Assembly (NCBI RefSeq): GCF_029937575.1
Contig: NZ_JAPYPS010000013.1
Span: 1 to 64,000, forward strand
Length of the DNA stretch: 64,000 nucleotides
Direction: 5' to 3'
From: Nocardioides sp.
Lineage (GTDB): Bacteria > Actinomycetota > Actinomycetes > Propionibacteriales > Nocardioidaceae
Shown in pieces: positions 43,512 through 52,350 of the stretch. Made by a program: the position numbers and the translations under genes. A model generated the notes under the pieces. The model worked only from the letters and a program-made list of their open reading frames with translations, did no database searches and had not been told where the DNA came from. Every line of letters begins with the position of its first letter. Within the stretch, counting starts at the first letter, position 1.

Positions 43512-44654
43512 GTGGATATGCAGACCGCCGAGTCGTTCCGCTCCGAGCTACGCGAGTGGCTCACGCAGGCGCCGCGGCCCGAGGGGCTGCACGACTACGG
43601 TCCCACCCCGCTGGACACCGACATGGTGGCCGCCCGCGCATGGCATGCCCAGCTCGCTGCGGCGGGCTACGCCTGCCTGCGCTGGCCCGTGGAGCACGGT
43701 GGGCGGGGTGCCTCGGTGGCCGAGCAGGCGATCTTCGCCGAGGAGACGGCTTACGCCGACGTGCCACGCCAGCTCAACATCGTCGGGCCGGACCTGGTCG
43801 GTCCGGTGCTGATGCGCTACGGGCGCCCGGACCAGCAGGAGCGCTACCTGCCGCGGATCGTCAGCGGCGAGGACATGTGGTGCCAGCTGTTCAGCGAGCC
43901 CGACGCCGGCTCGGACCTGGCGGGCGTCCGCACCCGCGCTCGTCGCACCGACAGCGGTTGGGCAGTCGACGGTCAGAAGGTGTGGACCAGCGGGGGAGCC
44001 AGCGCAGAACTCGGCATCCTGCTCGCCCGCACCGGCGGTCCCGGGCACGGCGGGCTGTCGGCGTTCGTGGTTCCGATGCGTGCCGCCGGGGTCGAGGTGC
44101 GTCCGCTGGTGCAGATCGACGGGGAGAGCAAGTTCAACGAGGTCTACCTCACCGACGTGCGTCTCGACCACGACGCCCTCATCGGCGACGAGGGCCAGGG
44201 CTGGGCCGTGGCGATGACCACCCTGGGCAACGAGCGGCTGTCCTTGGGCGCGAACGCCGTCGGGATGTTCCGGGCGCTCGACGACATGGCGGCCGCCGCG
44301 GGCGAGCGCGGCCGCCTGGGCGCGGCGCAACAGGCCTCGCTCACCGACCTGTGGGTCAGGACATGGATCCTGCGCACGACCTGGGAGCGCGCGATCGCCG
44401 AGGGGGCCGAGCCCGGGGACGCCTCGTTCTCGGTGCTCAAGGTGATGGCCTCGGAGACCTACCGCGACATCGGTAACGCCGGCGTGGAGATGCTCGGTCT
44501 CGACGCCCTGGTCAGCGAGGACCACGAGCCGCTCGTCCAGCGGATGCTCGTGGGGCACGCCCAGACCTTGCTCGGTGGCACCAGCGAGATCCAGCGCAAC
44601 ATCCTCGCCGAGCGCCTGCTCGGTCTGCCTCGCGAGCCCCAGCTCACCCGATGA
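43512..44654 (+). CDS. Acyl-CoA dehydrogenase, alpha-type
   Basis: Complete 380-residue ACAD: MWCQLFSEPDAGSDLAGVRTRARRTDSGWAVDGQKVWTSGG, NEVYLTDVRLDHDALIGDEGQGWAVAMTTLGNERL and MLVGHAQTLLGGTSEIQRNILAERLLGLPREP. Probable alpha partner of the beta-type 40792 product in the same operon. Starts at GTG 43512 or ATG 43518. Confidence 0.9.
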   Translation: MDMQTAESFRSELREWLTQAPRPEGLHDYGPTPLDTDMVAARAWHAQLAAAGYACLRWPVEHGGRGASVAEQAIFAEETAYADVPRQLNIVGPDLVGPVLMRYGRPDQQERYLPRIVSGEDMWCQLFSEPDAGSDLAGVRTRARRTDSGWAVDGQKVWTSGGASAELGILLARTGGPGHGGLSAFVVPMRAAGVEVRPLVQIDGESKFNEVYLTDVRLDHDALIGDEGQGWAVAMTTLGNERLSLGANAVGMFRALDDMAAAAGERGRLGAAQQASLTDLWVRTWILRTTWERAIAEGAEPGDASFSVLKVMASETYRDIGNAGVEMLGLDALVSEDHEPLVQRMLVGHAQTLLGGTSEIQRNILAERLLGLPREPQLTR

Positions 44655-44664
44655 TGGCGGAGCA

Positions 44665-45807
44665 GTGAGCCTGGCCGCACTCCTCACGCCGGGGTGCCGC
44701 GTCGCGGTGGCGGACGGCCTCGGCGCGCCGCGCTCAGCGTCGGCCGAGCTCAGCCGGGCGGCCGCCGGGGTCGGTGGTGTGCAGCTCGTGCTCGGGTGGC
44801 TCCCGACACCCGACCCCGACCTCGACCTGACGTCGTACCACGACGTAGCGGCCCTGATGGGCGGCTGGGGCATGCGGGACGCCATTCGCGCGGGCTACGC
44901 GCGCGGCATCCCTGTGCGCTGGTCGCAGGTGCCCGGCTTGATGCAGGGCCGCCTGCGGCCCGACATCCTGCTCGCCGGAGTCGTCCCCGCCCGCGACGGT
45001 GGCCTGACCTTCGGTTCTGAGGTGTCGTGGATGCACGCCGCGGTCGCCGCGGGCGCGCAGGTCGCAGCGGTCGTCCACCATGGCGCACCCCGAGCGTACG
45101 ACGGTCCGTCGCTGCCGGCCGAGCACGTCGTGGTCGTAGGGGAGTCGAGCGTGCCGCTGACCCCGTTGGGCTTCACCGCGCCCGACGACGTCCACCGCGA
45201 GGTCGCCGACCGGGTTGCCGGTCTGGTGCCGGCGGGCGCCCGGATCCAGGTCGGGCCAGGAGCGCTGGGCAGCGCGATCATGGCGGCGGTGACAGTGCCG
45301 GTGCGCGTGGACTCCGGGTTGCTCGTCGACGGGATCCTCGACCTCGAGCGGCGCGGTCTCCTGCTCGGGACCCCGATCGGCACCTACCTGGCCGGCGGCG
45401 AAAAGCTGCTCGCGTGGGCTGACGGCCGCGGCCTGCTCCACCCGGTCGAGCACACGCACGACCCGACCAGACTGAGCACCGGGGAGCCCTTCGTCTCGAT
45501 CAACACCGCGCTCGAGATCGATACCCAGGGCAACGTCGGGATCGAGGGTCCCCCCGACAAGCCAGTGGCGAGCCCGGGCGGGCACCCCGACTACGCGGCA
45601 GCCGGAGCCCGATCCGCCGAGGGGCTGTCGATCATCGCCCTGCCGACCGCCCACCGGGGCCGGCCGGCGCTCGTCGACCGGCTCTCGGGGCCGGTGACGA
45701 CGCCCGGTCACGACGTCGACGTCGTGGTCACCGAGCGAGGCACGGCAGACCTCCGCGGTCTCGACCGAGTCGGCCGGTCGCGGGCGCTGACCACACTCTG
45801 GGAGTGA
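44665..45807 (+). CDS. Acetyl-CoA hydrolase/transferase-type (family I) CoA-transferase
   Basis: The 380-residue protein from GTG 44665 (RBS GGCGGAG) ends with the AcetylCoA_hyd_C layout: DSGLLVDGILDLERRG, GTYLAGGEKLLAWADG, FVSINTALEIDTQGNVGIEG and ITEP-like VVVTERGTADLRG. It would move CoA between acyl groups or hydrolyse it. The track start at 44575 lies inside the previous gene. It is the last gene of the run and convergent with 45814. Confidence 0.83.
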   Translation: MSLAALLTPGCRVAVADGLGAPRSASAELSRAAAGVGGVQLVLGWLPTPDPDLDLTSYHDVAALMGGWGMRDAIRAGYARGIPVRWSQVPGLMQGRLRPDILLAGVVPARDGGLTFGSEVSWMHAAVAAGAQVAAVVHHGAPRAYDGPSLPAEHVVVVGESSVPLTPLGFTAPDDVHREVADRVAGLVPAGARIQVGPGALGSAIMAAVTVPVRVDSGLLVDGILDLERRGLLLGTPIGTYLAGGEKLLAWADGRGLLHPVEHTHDPTRLSTGEPFVSINTALEIDTQGNVGIEGPPDKPVASPGGHPDYAAAGARSAEGLSIIALPTAHRGRPALVDRLSGPVTTPGHDVDVVVTERGTADLRGLDRVGRSRALTTLWE

Positions 45808-45813
45808 CCCGCG

Positions 45814-46953
45814 TCAGACGCCCCAGCGCTCGAGCAGGCGCTCGTAGTAGACCGCCGGTCCGCCGAACATCAGCTGGGACACCTTGGCCCGCCGGAAGTA
45901 GAGGTGGGCCGGGTGCTCCCAGGTGAAGCCGATGCCACCGTGCACCTGGATGGTCTGCTGGGCGATGAACATGAACGCCTCGGAGCAGACGGCGTGTGCG
46001 ACTGCTGCGGCCTCGCCCGCGGGGGGTGCGTCGGGCAGGCCGTCGACGGCGCGGGCGGCCTCGGTCGCAGCGGCTTCGGCGACCTCGAGCCGGGTGAACA
46101 TGTCGGCGCACATGTGCTTGACCGCCTGGAAGGAGCCGATCGGTCGCCCGAACTGCACACGCTGGCGGGCGTAGGCCACGCTCATCTCGAGGCAGGCGCG
46201 GGCCGCTCCGACCTGCTCGGCAGCCAGGGCGGCGGTGGCGCGGTCGAGCAGGTGCTCGAGGGCCGCGGTGCCGTTCCCCGGCCGACCGAGGGCGGCGGCC
46301 GGCGTCCCGGTCAGGGTCAGGCGGCCGACACGACGGGTCGGGTCCAAGGCCCTGAGGCCGGTGACCTCGAGGCCGGCCGCACCCGACTCGACCAGGAACA
46401 GTCCGGGTCCGTGCGGAGTATCGGCGGCGACGACGTAGAGGTCGGCCCCCACGGCGTCGAGCACGAGAGATTTCTCCCCGTCGAGGGTCCACGAAGCCTC
46501 CCCGTCCTCGCGGGCGCGAGTCGTGAACCCGTGGGTGCGCCACTGGCCGTCGGTCTCGATGACCGCGAGCGTCGCGAGGGTGGTGCCTGCGGCGATTCCG
46601 GGAAGGTGCGCGGCCATCGCGGACTCGTCCTGGGCAGCGAGCAGCGCGCCAGCCCCCAGGACGACCGAGGAGAAGAACGGCCCTGGCACGAGGGCACGGC
46701 CGAGCTCACGCAGCGCTACGCCGAGCTCCACCTGACCGAACCCGGCACCCCCGTGATGCTCGGGCACGGCCAGCGACTGCACCCCGACCTGATCGGCGAG
46801 CTGACGCCACACGCTCGCGTCGTAGCCCAGGTCGGACTCCATCACCTCGCGGACCCGCGACTCGTCGGACTTGTCGGCGAGCAGGGACCGCACGGAGAGC
46901 CGCAGGTCCTCCAGCTCCTCGGCGCCGGCGATAGCTGTGGTGGTCACGGTCAT
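45814..46953 (-). CDS. Acyl-CoA dehydrogenase, beta-type
   Basis: The 379-residue ACAD-like protein shows VQSLAVPEHHGGAGFGQVELGVALRELGRALVPGPF, ARQRVQFGRPIGSFQAVKHMCADMFTRLEVAEA and QTIQVHGGIGFTWEHPAHLYFRRAKVSQLMFGG. It lacks the GGTSE loop. It overlaps the longer ACAD 46950 upstream, so the two form an alpha/beta pair. It closely resembles 40792 in layout, indicating duplication of the pair. Confidence 0.88.
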   Translation of the reverse strand: MTVTTTAIAGAEELEDLRLSVRSLLADKSDESRVREVMESDLGYDASVWRQLADQVGVQSLAVPEHHGGAGFGQVELGVALRELGRALVPGPFFSSVVLGAGALLAAQDESAMAAHLPGIAAGTTLATLAVIETDGQWRTHGFTTRAREDGEASWTLDGEKSLVLDAVGADLYVVAADTPHGPGLFLVESGAAGLEVTGLRALDPTRRVGRLTLTGTPAAALGRPGNGTAALEHLLDRATAALAAEQVGAARACLEMSVAYARQRVQFGRPIGSFQAVKHMCADMFTRLEVAEAAATEAARAVDGLPDAPPAGEAAAVAHAVCSEAFMFIAQQTIQVHGGIGFTWEHPAHLYFRRAKVSQLMFGGPAVYYERLLERWGV

Positions 46954-48284
46954 GACTGCTCTCCCGTCGGCGCGCGGAACGGCGCTTTGGTGTCGGTGCC
47001 GGGCTCCTTGGGGAGGCCCAGGACGCGTTCGCCGATGATGTTCTTCATGATCTCCTCGGTGCCGCCCAGGATGCGCAGGGCCGGCGTGCCGAGGAGCAGC
47101 TCGTTCCACGAGAAGGTTCCCCAGTCGCCGGTCTCGGCGATCATCCGCGGGCCCACCATCTCTGCGGCGAGGTGGGAGGCGGCGGCCAGGTTGTGGGAGA
47201 ACATCAGCTTGCTGGCTGATGCCTCCGGTCCCGGCGCGCGCCCGTCGAGCAGGGTGCGCAGGGACTGCTGGTTGAGGTAGCCGGTCGCCGTCAGGTCGGC
47301 CAGCACCTCGGCGAGCCGGCGTCGCGCTGCGGCGTCCCGGGACAGCCCCATCGCCTCCAGCATCGCCGTCAGGTAGGAGCGTGAGACCGCCCGCTCGACC
47401 GGACCGGCACCTTCGCCGCCGACACTGGCCCGCTCGCTCATCAACGTGGTCATCGTGACCCGCCAGCCGTCGTCGACCTCGCCCAGGCGGTGGTCGTCGG
47501 GGACGCGGACGTCGGTCAGGAAGACCTCGTTGAACTCCGCGCCGCCGGTCATCTGGCGCAGCGGCCGCACCTCCACCCCCGGCAGCGACATGTCGACGAG
47601 GAAGGCGGTGATCCCCCGGTGCTTGGGCTGCGACGGGTCGCTGCGACAGACCGCCATCCCGAGCTCGGCGTGGTGCGCTACCGAGGTCCACACCTTCTGG
47701 CCGTTGAGCACCCACTCCTCGCCGTCGCGCACAGCCCTGGTCGCGACGTTGGCCAGGTCGGAGCCGGCGCCGGGCTCGCTGAACAGCTGGCAGGCGATCG
47801 CGTCCCCGCGGAACATCGCAGGTAGGTAGCGCTGCTTGATCTCCTCGCGGGCGTGGGCCAGGATCGTGGGCCCGATCATGCCGAGCCCGATGAGGGAGAT
47901 CACGCCGGTGTCCGGCACGTCGTACCCCGCCTCGAGCTGGTCGTACACCAGGTCGTGCAGGGGGCTGAGCGCGCGGCCGCCGTACTCCGTGGGGCCCGTG
48001 ATCCAGCCGAATCCGTGTTCGTGGCGGGTTCGTTGCCACGCCCGCGCCGCGTCGACCTTCGCCTTGTCGACCTCGGGCGGTTCGTCGCCGAAGTAGGAGA
48101 TCCGGTCCTCGCCCTCGCCCCAGACGACGCGGGCAGTACCGGTGGGCCGCCGGGTGGCGTGCTCGTCGAGGAACGCGCTGGCCTCCTCGACGAAGGCCTC
48201 GATCGAGGACGACGAAGCGGTCGGGGACGACGAAGCGGTCGGGGAGGCCGGGGTGGCCGGTGTGGCAGGTGCGGATGCTGTCAT
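46950..48284 (-). CDS. Acyl-CoA dehydrogenase, alpha-type, with low-complexity N-terminus
   Basis: 444 residues. The first 30 are an Ala/Pro/Ser/Thr stretch (PTASSSPTASSSS) not part of the fold. Then GFGWITGPTEYGGRALSPLHD, IACQLFSEPGAGSDLANVATRAVRDGEEWVLNGQKVWTSVAHHAE, NEVFLTDVRVPDDHRLGEVDDGWRVTMTTLMSERA and LRILGGTEEIMKNIIGERVLGLPKEP are a full ACAD. Partner of 45814. Confidence 0.9.
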   Translation of the reverse strand: MTASAPATPATPASPTASSSPTASSSSIEAFVEEASAFLDEHATRRPTGTARVVWGEGEDRISYFGDEPPEVDKAKVDAARAWQRTRHEHGFGWITGPTEYGGRALSPLHDLVYDQLEAGYDVPDTGVISLIGLGMIGPTILAHAREEIKQRYLPAMFRGDAIACQLFSEPGAGSDLANVATRAVRDGEEWVLNGQKVWTSVAHHAELGMAVCRSDPSQPKHRGITAFLVDMSLPGVEVRPLRQMTGGAEFNEVFLTDVRVPDDHRLGEVDDGWRVTMTTLMSERASVGGEGAGPVERAVSRSYLTAMLEAMGLSRDAAARRRLAEVLADLTATGYLNQQSLRTLLDGRAPGPEASASKLMFSHNLAAASHLAAEMVGPRMIAETGDWGTFSWNELLLGTPALRILGGTEEIMKNIIGERVLGLPKEPGTDTKAPFRAPTGEQS

Positions 48285-48302
48285 GACGTGTCGCTCTCGC
48301 TC

Positions 48303-49241
48303 TCAGGTGGTGACGACGGGGTGCAGGTCTGCGCCGGCGAGCGCGGCAGAACCGACCTCGTCGGCAAGTCGGAGGTGGCCGCCGAGGAGGGCGTCGAGCG
48401 CCGCACCCCGGCTGACGTAGCGGTGCATGTCGCTCTCCAGCGTGATGCCCATCGCACCGAGCACCTGGACCGTGCGGCGCAGCACCGTGGACTGGGTCGC
48501 ACCGGCGCGCAGCTTGGCGACCGTCGCTGCCCAGGCGGCAACGTCCTCGGCGGCACTCCACGCCACGTCCAGGGTGACCCGGGCCGCCTCGAGCGCGGCA
48601 TGCGCCTCGGCGAGCTGGTGTCGCACCGACTGGAAGGACCCGAGCGGCCGGCCGTACTGGTGACGCACGCTGGTGTGTGTGACCGCGAGCTCGAGGGCTG
48701 CCGTGCACACGCCGATGATCTCGGCGGCCAGGGCGCGTCGACCAGTAGCGACGGCGCGTTCCCATGCGGCGCCGACCGGAACGCTGTCGGGCTGGAGCGC
48801 GGCGCCGAGGGTGACGAGCTGCCAGCCCGAGCCCGGGTCGAAGCCGCCGGCAGGACGGGTGACCAGCGAAGAACGCTCGATGGTTGCCAGCACGACGCCG
48901 TCGGGGGTCGCGCGAGGCACCACGACCACCTCGGCCGTCGAGGCGAGCAGGACGCCCGTCGGACCTGGGTGCGAGCCGAGGCGTGGGTGGGGTAGCAGCA
49001 GGGTGTGTGTCCCGGGGGCGTAGCCCGGGAGCTCGGCCAGCATGGTGTCGGCCAGCAGGCCGCTGGAGGCCAGGGCTCGTCCTTGTTCGCCGAAAAGCAC
49101 GGTGGTGGCGATGGACGGGTCCTCCTCGAGGACCTCGGCCCAGCCCAGCTCGTCGAGCGCTGGGGCCACCGGCCGTCCTGTGGCGAAGACTTCGCGCAGC
49201 GAGCCGCGCACAACCTCGACGGTGGCGTCGTCCAGGCTCAT
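48303..49241 (-). CDS. Acyl-CoA dehydrogenase-like, beta-type, short
   Basis: 312 residues, with a compact N-terminal domain and the ACAD C-terminal helical core (TSVRHQYGRPLGSFQSVRHQLAEAHAALEAARVTL, QVLGAMGITLESDMHRYVSRGAALDALLGG). No GGTSE loop. It overlaps the 49238 alpha ACAD by four bases, so it is the beta subunit of a third pair, similar in build to 37271. Confidence 0.82.
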   Translation of the reverse strand: MSLDDATVEVVRGSLREVFATGRPVAPALDELGWAEVLEEDPSIATTVLFGEQGRALASSGLLADTMLAELPGYAPGTHTLLLPHPRLGSHPGPTGVLLASTAEVVVVPRATPDGVVLATIERSSLVTRPAGGFDPGSGWQLVTLGAALQPDSVPVGAAWERAVATGRRALAAEIIGVCTAALELAVTHTSVRHQYGRPLGSFQSVRHQLAEAHAALEAARVTLDVAWSAAEDVAAWAATVAKLRAGATQSTVLRRTVQVLGAMGITLESDMHRYVSRGAALDALLGGHLRLADEVGSAALAGADLHPVVTT

Positions 49242-50452
49242 CGCGACGACTCCTGGGGCAGGCCGAGCACGTGGTCGGCGAGGATGGTGCGCTGGACCTC
49301 AGCGGAGCCGCCGAGGATCGTGGAGGACCGGCTGTACCACCACTCGGCTCGCCAGGCTGTGGAGTCGAGTGCGTGCGGGTCCTGGGGATCGGCCAGAAGG
49401 AAGTCGGCGCCGAGCGCGTCGCGGGCCAGGTCGTGCAGACCGGTCTCGACCGTGGCGAGGAGGATCTTGTCGACACTGGCCTCCGGCCCGACGGTGTCGC
49501 CTGCGGCGAGGCGGCGGATCGTGGCGGCCGAGCGCGAGCGGAGCGTGACGATGTCGGCGTACGTCGACCCGAGACGGCTCGTGGTCCCGTCCGGCAGCGG
49601 GGTGCCCGACGAAGCCAGTCGGTCGCGCAGGTCGCGCAGTCGCCGCAGGGCGATCCCGGCGCTCTGCCAGGCGAACATCGAGCGCTCGAACTGCAGGAGG
49701 TACATCGCCACCGCCCAGCCCTGGTCCTCTGCACCGATCGCTCGCGAGAGGGGCACGCGGACATCGTCGAAGAAGACCTCGGAGACCTCCTCCTGGCCAC
49801 TGGCCAACGCAACCGGACGTCGGGAGACACCGGGCGCGTCGGCGTCGATCATCAGCATGGTCAGCCCGCGGTGGCGCGCCTCCGGTGTCCCGGTGCGCAC
49901 CAGGCACACGAAGCGGTGGGCCGTGGCTCCGAAGCTCATCCAGAGCTTCTGACCGGACACGACGTAGTGGTCGCCGTCGCGCCGTGCCCGGCACCGCAGG
50001 GCGGCCAGGTCGCTTCCCGCCTCGGGCTCGGAGAAGCCCTGCCCCCACCACTGCGCGCCGGTGAAGAGTGCCGGCATCACCTCCGCGGCCAGGGTGGGGG
50101 CGAAGTGCACCACCGGGTTGCCCAGCGTCTCGAGCACCAGGCACTGGTCGGGCACCGGGAGTCCGGCGCTCGACAGCTCGTCGTAGAGCGCGGCGCGGTG
50201 GCGGGGGTCGCCGCCGAGTCCGGCCGGCTCGGGCCATCCGTACCGCGTCCAACCGCCGTCGTCGTGCAGGGCTCGCAGGAGGGCTGCGTGGTGGTGGTTG
50301 CGCTCCGCGACCGTCATCGGCTCGTGGCCGCGCCACCGGTCGTAGTCCGCTGAGTTGTCGGCCAGGTGCTCGCGCAGGGCCAGCGCGTAGGCAACGGGGT
50401 CGACAGCGAGCTCCGCGGCTCGGGGGCCGAGAGGTGCTGTCGAGGTGCTCAT
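49238..50452 (-). CDS. Acyl-CoA dehydrogenase, alpha-type
   Basis: 404 residues from ATG 50452; the track extends the frame to 51019 through the opposite reading of the crotonase gene. Features: WWGQGFSEPEAGSDLAALRCRARRDGDHYVVSGQKLWMSFGATAHRF, SEVFFDDVRVPLSRAIGAEDQGWAVAMYLLQFERS and TILGGSAEVQRTILADHVLGLPQ. Alpha partner of 48303. Confidence 0.88.
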   Translation of the reverse strand: MSTSTAPLGPRAAELAVDPVAYALALREHLADNSADYDRWRGHEPMTVAERNHHHAALLRALHDDGGWTRYGWPEPAGLGGDPRHRAALYDELSSAGLPVPDQCLVLETLGNPVVHFAPTLAAEVMPALFTGAQWWGQGFSEPEAGSDLAALRCRARRDGDHYVVSGQKLWMSFGATAHRFVCLVRTGTPEARHRGLTMLMIDADAPGVSRRPVALASGQEEVSEVFFDDVRVPLSRAIGAEDQGWAVAMYLLQFERSMFAWQSAGIALRRLRDLRDRLASSGTPLPDGTTSRLGSTYADIVTLRSRSAATIRRLAAGDTVGPEASVDKILLATVETGLHDLARDALGADFLLADPQDPHALDSTAWRAEWWYSRSSTILGGSAEVQRTILADHVLGLPQESSR

Positions 50453-51246
50453 GCCGAGGCCGCGCTCTTCTGCTTGCTCCGCTCGAGGAACGAAGTGACC
50501 AGAGCCTGGTGCTCGGAGGTGTCGAAGGACTTGAACTCCTCCGACAGGGCGTACTCGATGACGCCGCTGATCGCCCGCTCCAGGTGCATGTTCAAGGCTC
50601 GCTTGGTGCTCTGGATCGCCTGCGGGGGTTGGGCCGCGAGCCGCTCGGCGACCTTCACGGCCTCGGCGAGCAGGTCGGCGTCGGGCACCATCCTCGTCGC
50701 GAGGCCCAGCTCCACCGCGGTGGCGGCTGGAATGCGCTTGCTGGTCAGCAGGTATTCCTTGGCGCGCAGCATGCCCATGAGGAGCGGCCACGTGGGCGCC
50801 CCGCCGTCGGCGGCGGTGAGCCCGACACCGACGTGCGGATCCTGCAGGAACGCCGACTCGGCGATGAGGACGACGTCGCTGCTGGCGGCGAGATTGCACC
50901 CCAGTCCGACGGCAGGCCCGTTGACCGCCGCGACCAGAGGCAACGGGAACGCGAGGATCTCGCGAAGCAGCTGGCCGGCGCCGTCGATCTCCTTCTGCCG
51001 GCTCGCCGGGTCGTTCCACAGCTCGACGAAGTGCTCCATGTCACCACCGGCGCTGAAGGCGCGGCCGGCTCCGGTCAGGACGACGGCGCGTGCGTCCGGG
51101 TCGGCTGCGAGATGCTTCCAGACCCCGATGAGCGCTCCGTGCAGGGCCTCGTTCGTGGCGTTCATCGCCTCGGGGCGGTTGAGTGTCACGAGGCGCACGG
51201 CGCCGATCTCCTCGATCAGCAGCTCGGGTGCGAAGGGGTGATCCAT
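50449..51246 (-). CDS. Enoyl-CoA hydratase/isomerase family protein
   Basis: The 265-residue crotonase shows AVVLTGAGRAFSAGGDMEHFVE (oxyanion, about residue 60), LVAAVNGPAVGLGCNLAASSDVVLIAESAFLQDPHVGVGLTAADGGAPTWP and the C-terminal helices. The second hydratase Glu position is Ala-Asp-Gly, so it may be an isomerase or accept a special substrate. It heads the leftward block 45814-51246; the island palindrome F is upstream. Confidence 0.87.
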   Translation of the reverse strand: MDHPFAPELLIEEIGAVRLVTLNRPEAMNATNEALHGALIGVWKHLAADPDARAVVLTGAGRAFSAGGDMEHFVELWNDPASRQKEIDGAGQLLREILAFPLPLVAAVNGPAVGLGCNLAASSDVVLIAESAFLQDPHVGVGLTAADGGAPTWPLLMGMLRAKEYLLTSKRIPAATAVELGLATRMVPDADLLAEAVKVAERLAAQPPQAIQSTKRALNMHLERAISGVIEYALSEEFKSFDTSEHQALVTSFLERSKQKSAASA

Positions 51247-51286
51247 GAGTCCTCCAAAAGGTGGCCGCGGTCACGGCGTGAGTCGC

Positions 51287-51328
51287 AGTCCAACGTCAAT
51301 TGACGAATCTGTCAAGTGACGTTAGCGT
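51287..51328. promoter_or_regulatory. Island palindrome and divergent promoters
   Basis: TTGACGAATCTGTCAA at 51300-51315 matches 11 of 12. Rightward: TTGACG, 17 bp, TAGCGT (51323-51328). Leftward: TTGACA (51315-51310), 17 bp, TGGACT. An extra half-site makes CGTCAATTGACG at 51294-51305, and AACGTCA/TGACGTT arms flank the whole. Clear divergent control region. Confidence 0.75.
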
Positions 51329-51384
51329 CCGATCTGGAAGCACTCGACCGGGTGCGATCCGGTCGAGACGAGGGAGCCGAGCAC

Positions 51385-52350
51385 GTGAGCGTTGGGGTGA
51401 AGGTCGAAGCGGTCGCCGATCCCGGGACGACGCACGGCCTGCTGGCCGGTCGGGTCGTCCTGGTGACGGGCGGTGGTCGCGGTATCGGGCGCTCTCACTG
51501 CCTCGAGCTGGCACGACACGGCGCCACGGTCGTGGTCAACGACCTCGGTGTCGGCCTCGGCGGGGAGGACTCGGAAGAGGATCCCGCGACCGAGGTCGTG
51601 TCCGAGATCGAGGCAGCCGGTGGCAGCGCCATCGCGGTCGGCGGCTCCGTCAGCGACTGGACGGCGATGGCAGACCTGGTCGGCCACGTCGTGGCGAACC
51701 ACGGGCAAATCGACGCTGTCGTCAACAATGCCGGGATCTTGCGCGACAAGACCATCACCTCGATGGACGAGCGCGACTGGGACGCCGTCGTCGACGTCCA
51801 CCTCAAGGGCACTTTCACGCTGACCAAGCACCTGTGCGACCACTGGCGCGCCGAGCACCGGGCGGGGCGCCCGGTCGCTGCCCGGATCGTCAACACCACC
51901 TCCGGCACCGGGTTGGCCGGCAACGTCGGCCAGGCGGCGTACGGCGCCGCCAAGGCCGCTATCGCGAACCTCACCATCACCTCGGCCCTGGAGGGCACCC
52001 GCTACGGGATGACCGCCAACGCGATCTCGCCGGTCGCCGCGACGCGGATGACCGCGAGCGTAGGAATCGACGCCGGCGGCCGCGATGGCTTCGACCGGCT
52101 CGACCCTGCGAACTCGTCCCCGGTGGTCGCCTGGTTGTGCTCGGAGCAGTCGGGATGGCTCACCGGGCAGGTGCTCCGCATCGACGGTGGCACCGTCCAC
52201 CCGGTGCGCGGATGGTCTGTCCAGGAGGGCTATCGGGCCCAGGGTGGGTCACGTCTGGAGGCGCAAGAGCTCGACGCCGGCCTCCGTCGCACGCTCGGCG
52301 TGCTGCCCCCGGGCCTCGCCGGCCTCGTCGCTCCGGGCGGTGCCCGATGA
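51385..52350 (+). CDS. SDR family dehydrogenase (multifunctional enzyme 2 type)
   Basis: 321 residues from GTG 51385, behind GGGAG. Rossmann start VVLVTGGGRGIGRSHC (about residue 25), NDLGVGLGGEDSEEDPA as in 17beta-HSD4/MFE-2 dehydrogenases, VVNNAGILRDKTI and catalytic YGAAKAAI (Tyr about residue 185). Oxidises a 3-hydroxyacyl-CoA or a sterol-like hydroxyl with NAD. It is first in the rightward block to 59275; its stop overlaps the next start. Confidence 0.88.
   Translation: MSVGVKVEAVADPGTTHGLLAGRVVLVTGGGRGIGRSHCLELARHGATVVVNDLGVGLGGEDSEEDPATEVVSEIEAAGGSAIAVGGSVSDWTAMADLVGHVVANHGQIDAVVNNAGILRDKTITSMDERDWDAVVDVHLKGTFTLTKHLCDHWRAEHRAGRPVAARIVNTTSGTGLAGNVGQAAYGAAKAAIANLTITSALEGTRYGMTANAISPVAATRMTASVGIDAGGRDGFDRLDPANSSPVVAWLCSEQSGWLTGQVLRIDGGTVHPVRGWSVQEGYRAQGGSRLEAQELDAGLRRTLGVLPPGLAGLVAPGGAR

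Noticed and set aside
45814-49830. 1338-residue leftward ORF as one large protein
   Set aside because: Only residues from 46953 onward are ACAD sequence; the rest is out-of-frame reading of neighbouring ACAD genes.
49238-51019. N-terminal extension of the 49238 acyl-CoA dehydrogenase
   Set aside because: The extra 189 residues are Arg-rich readthrough of the crotonase gene; ATG 50452 begins the fold.
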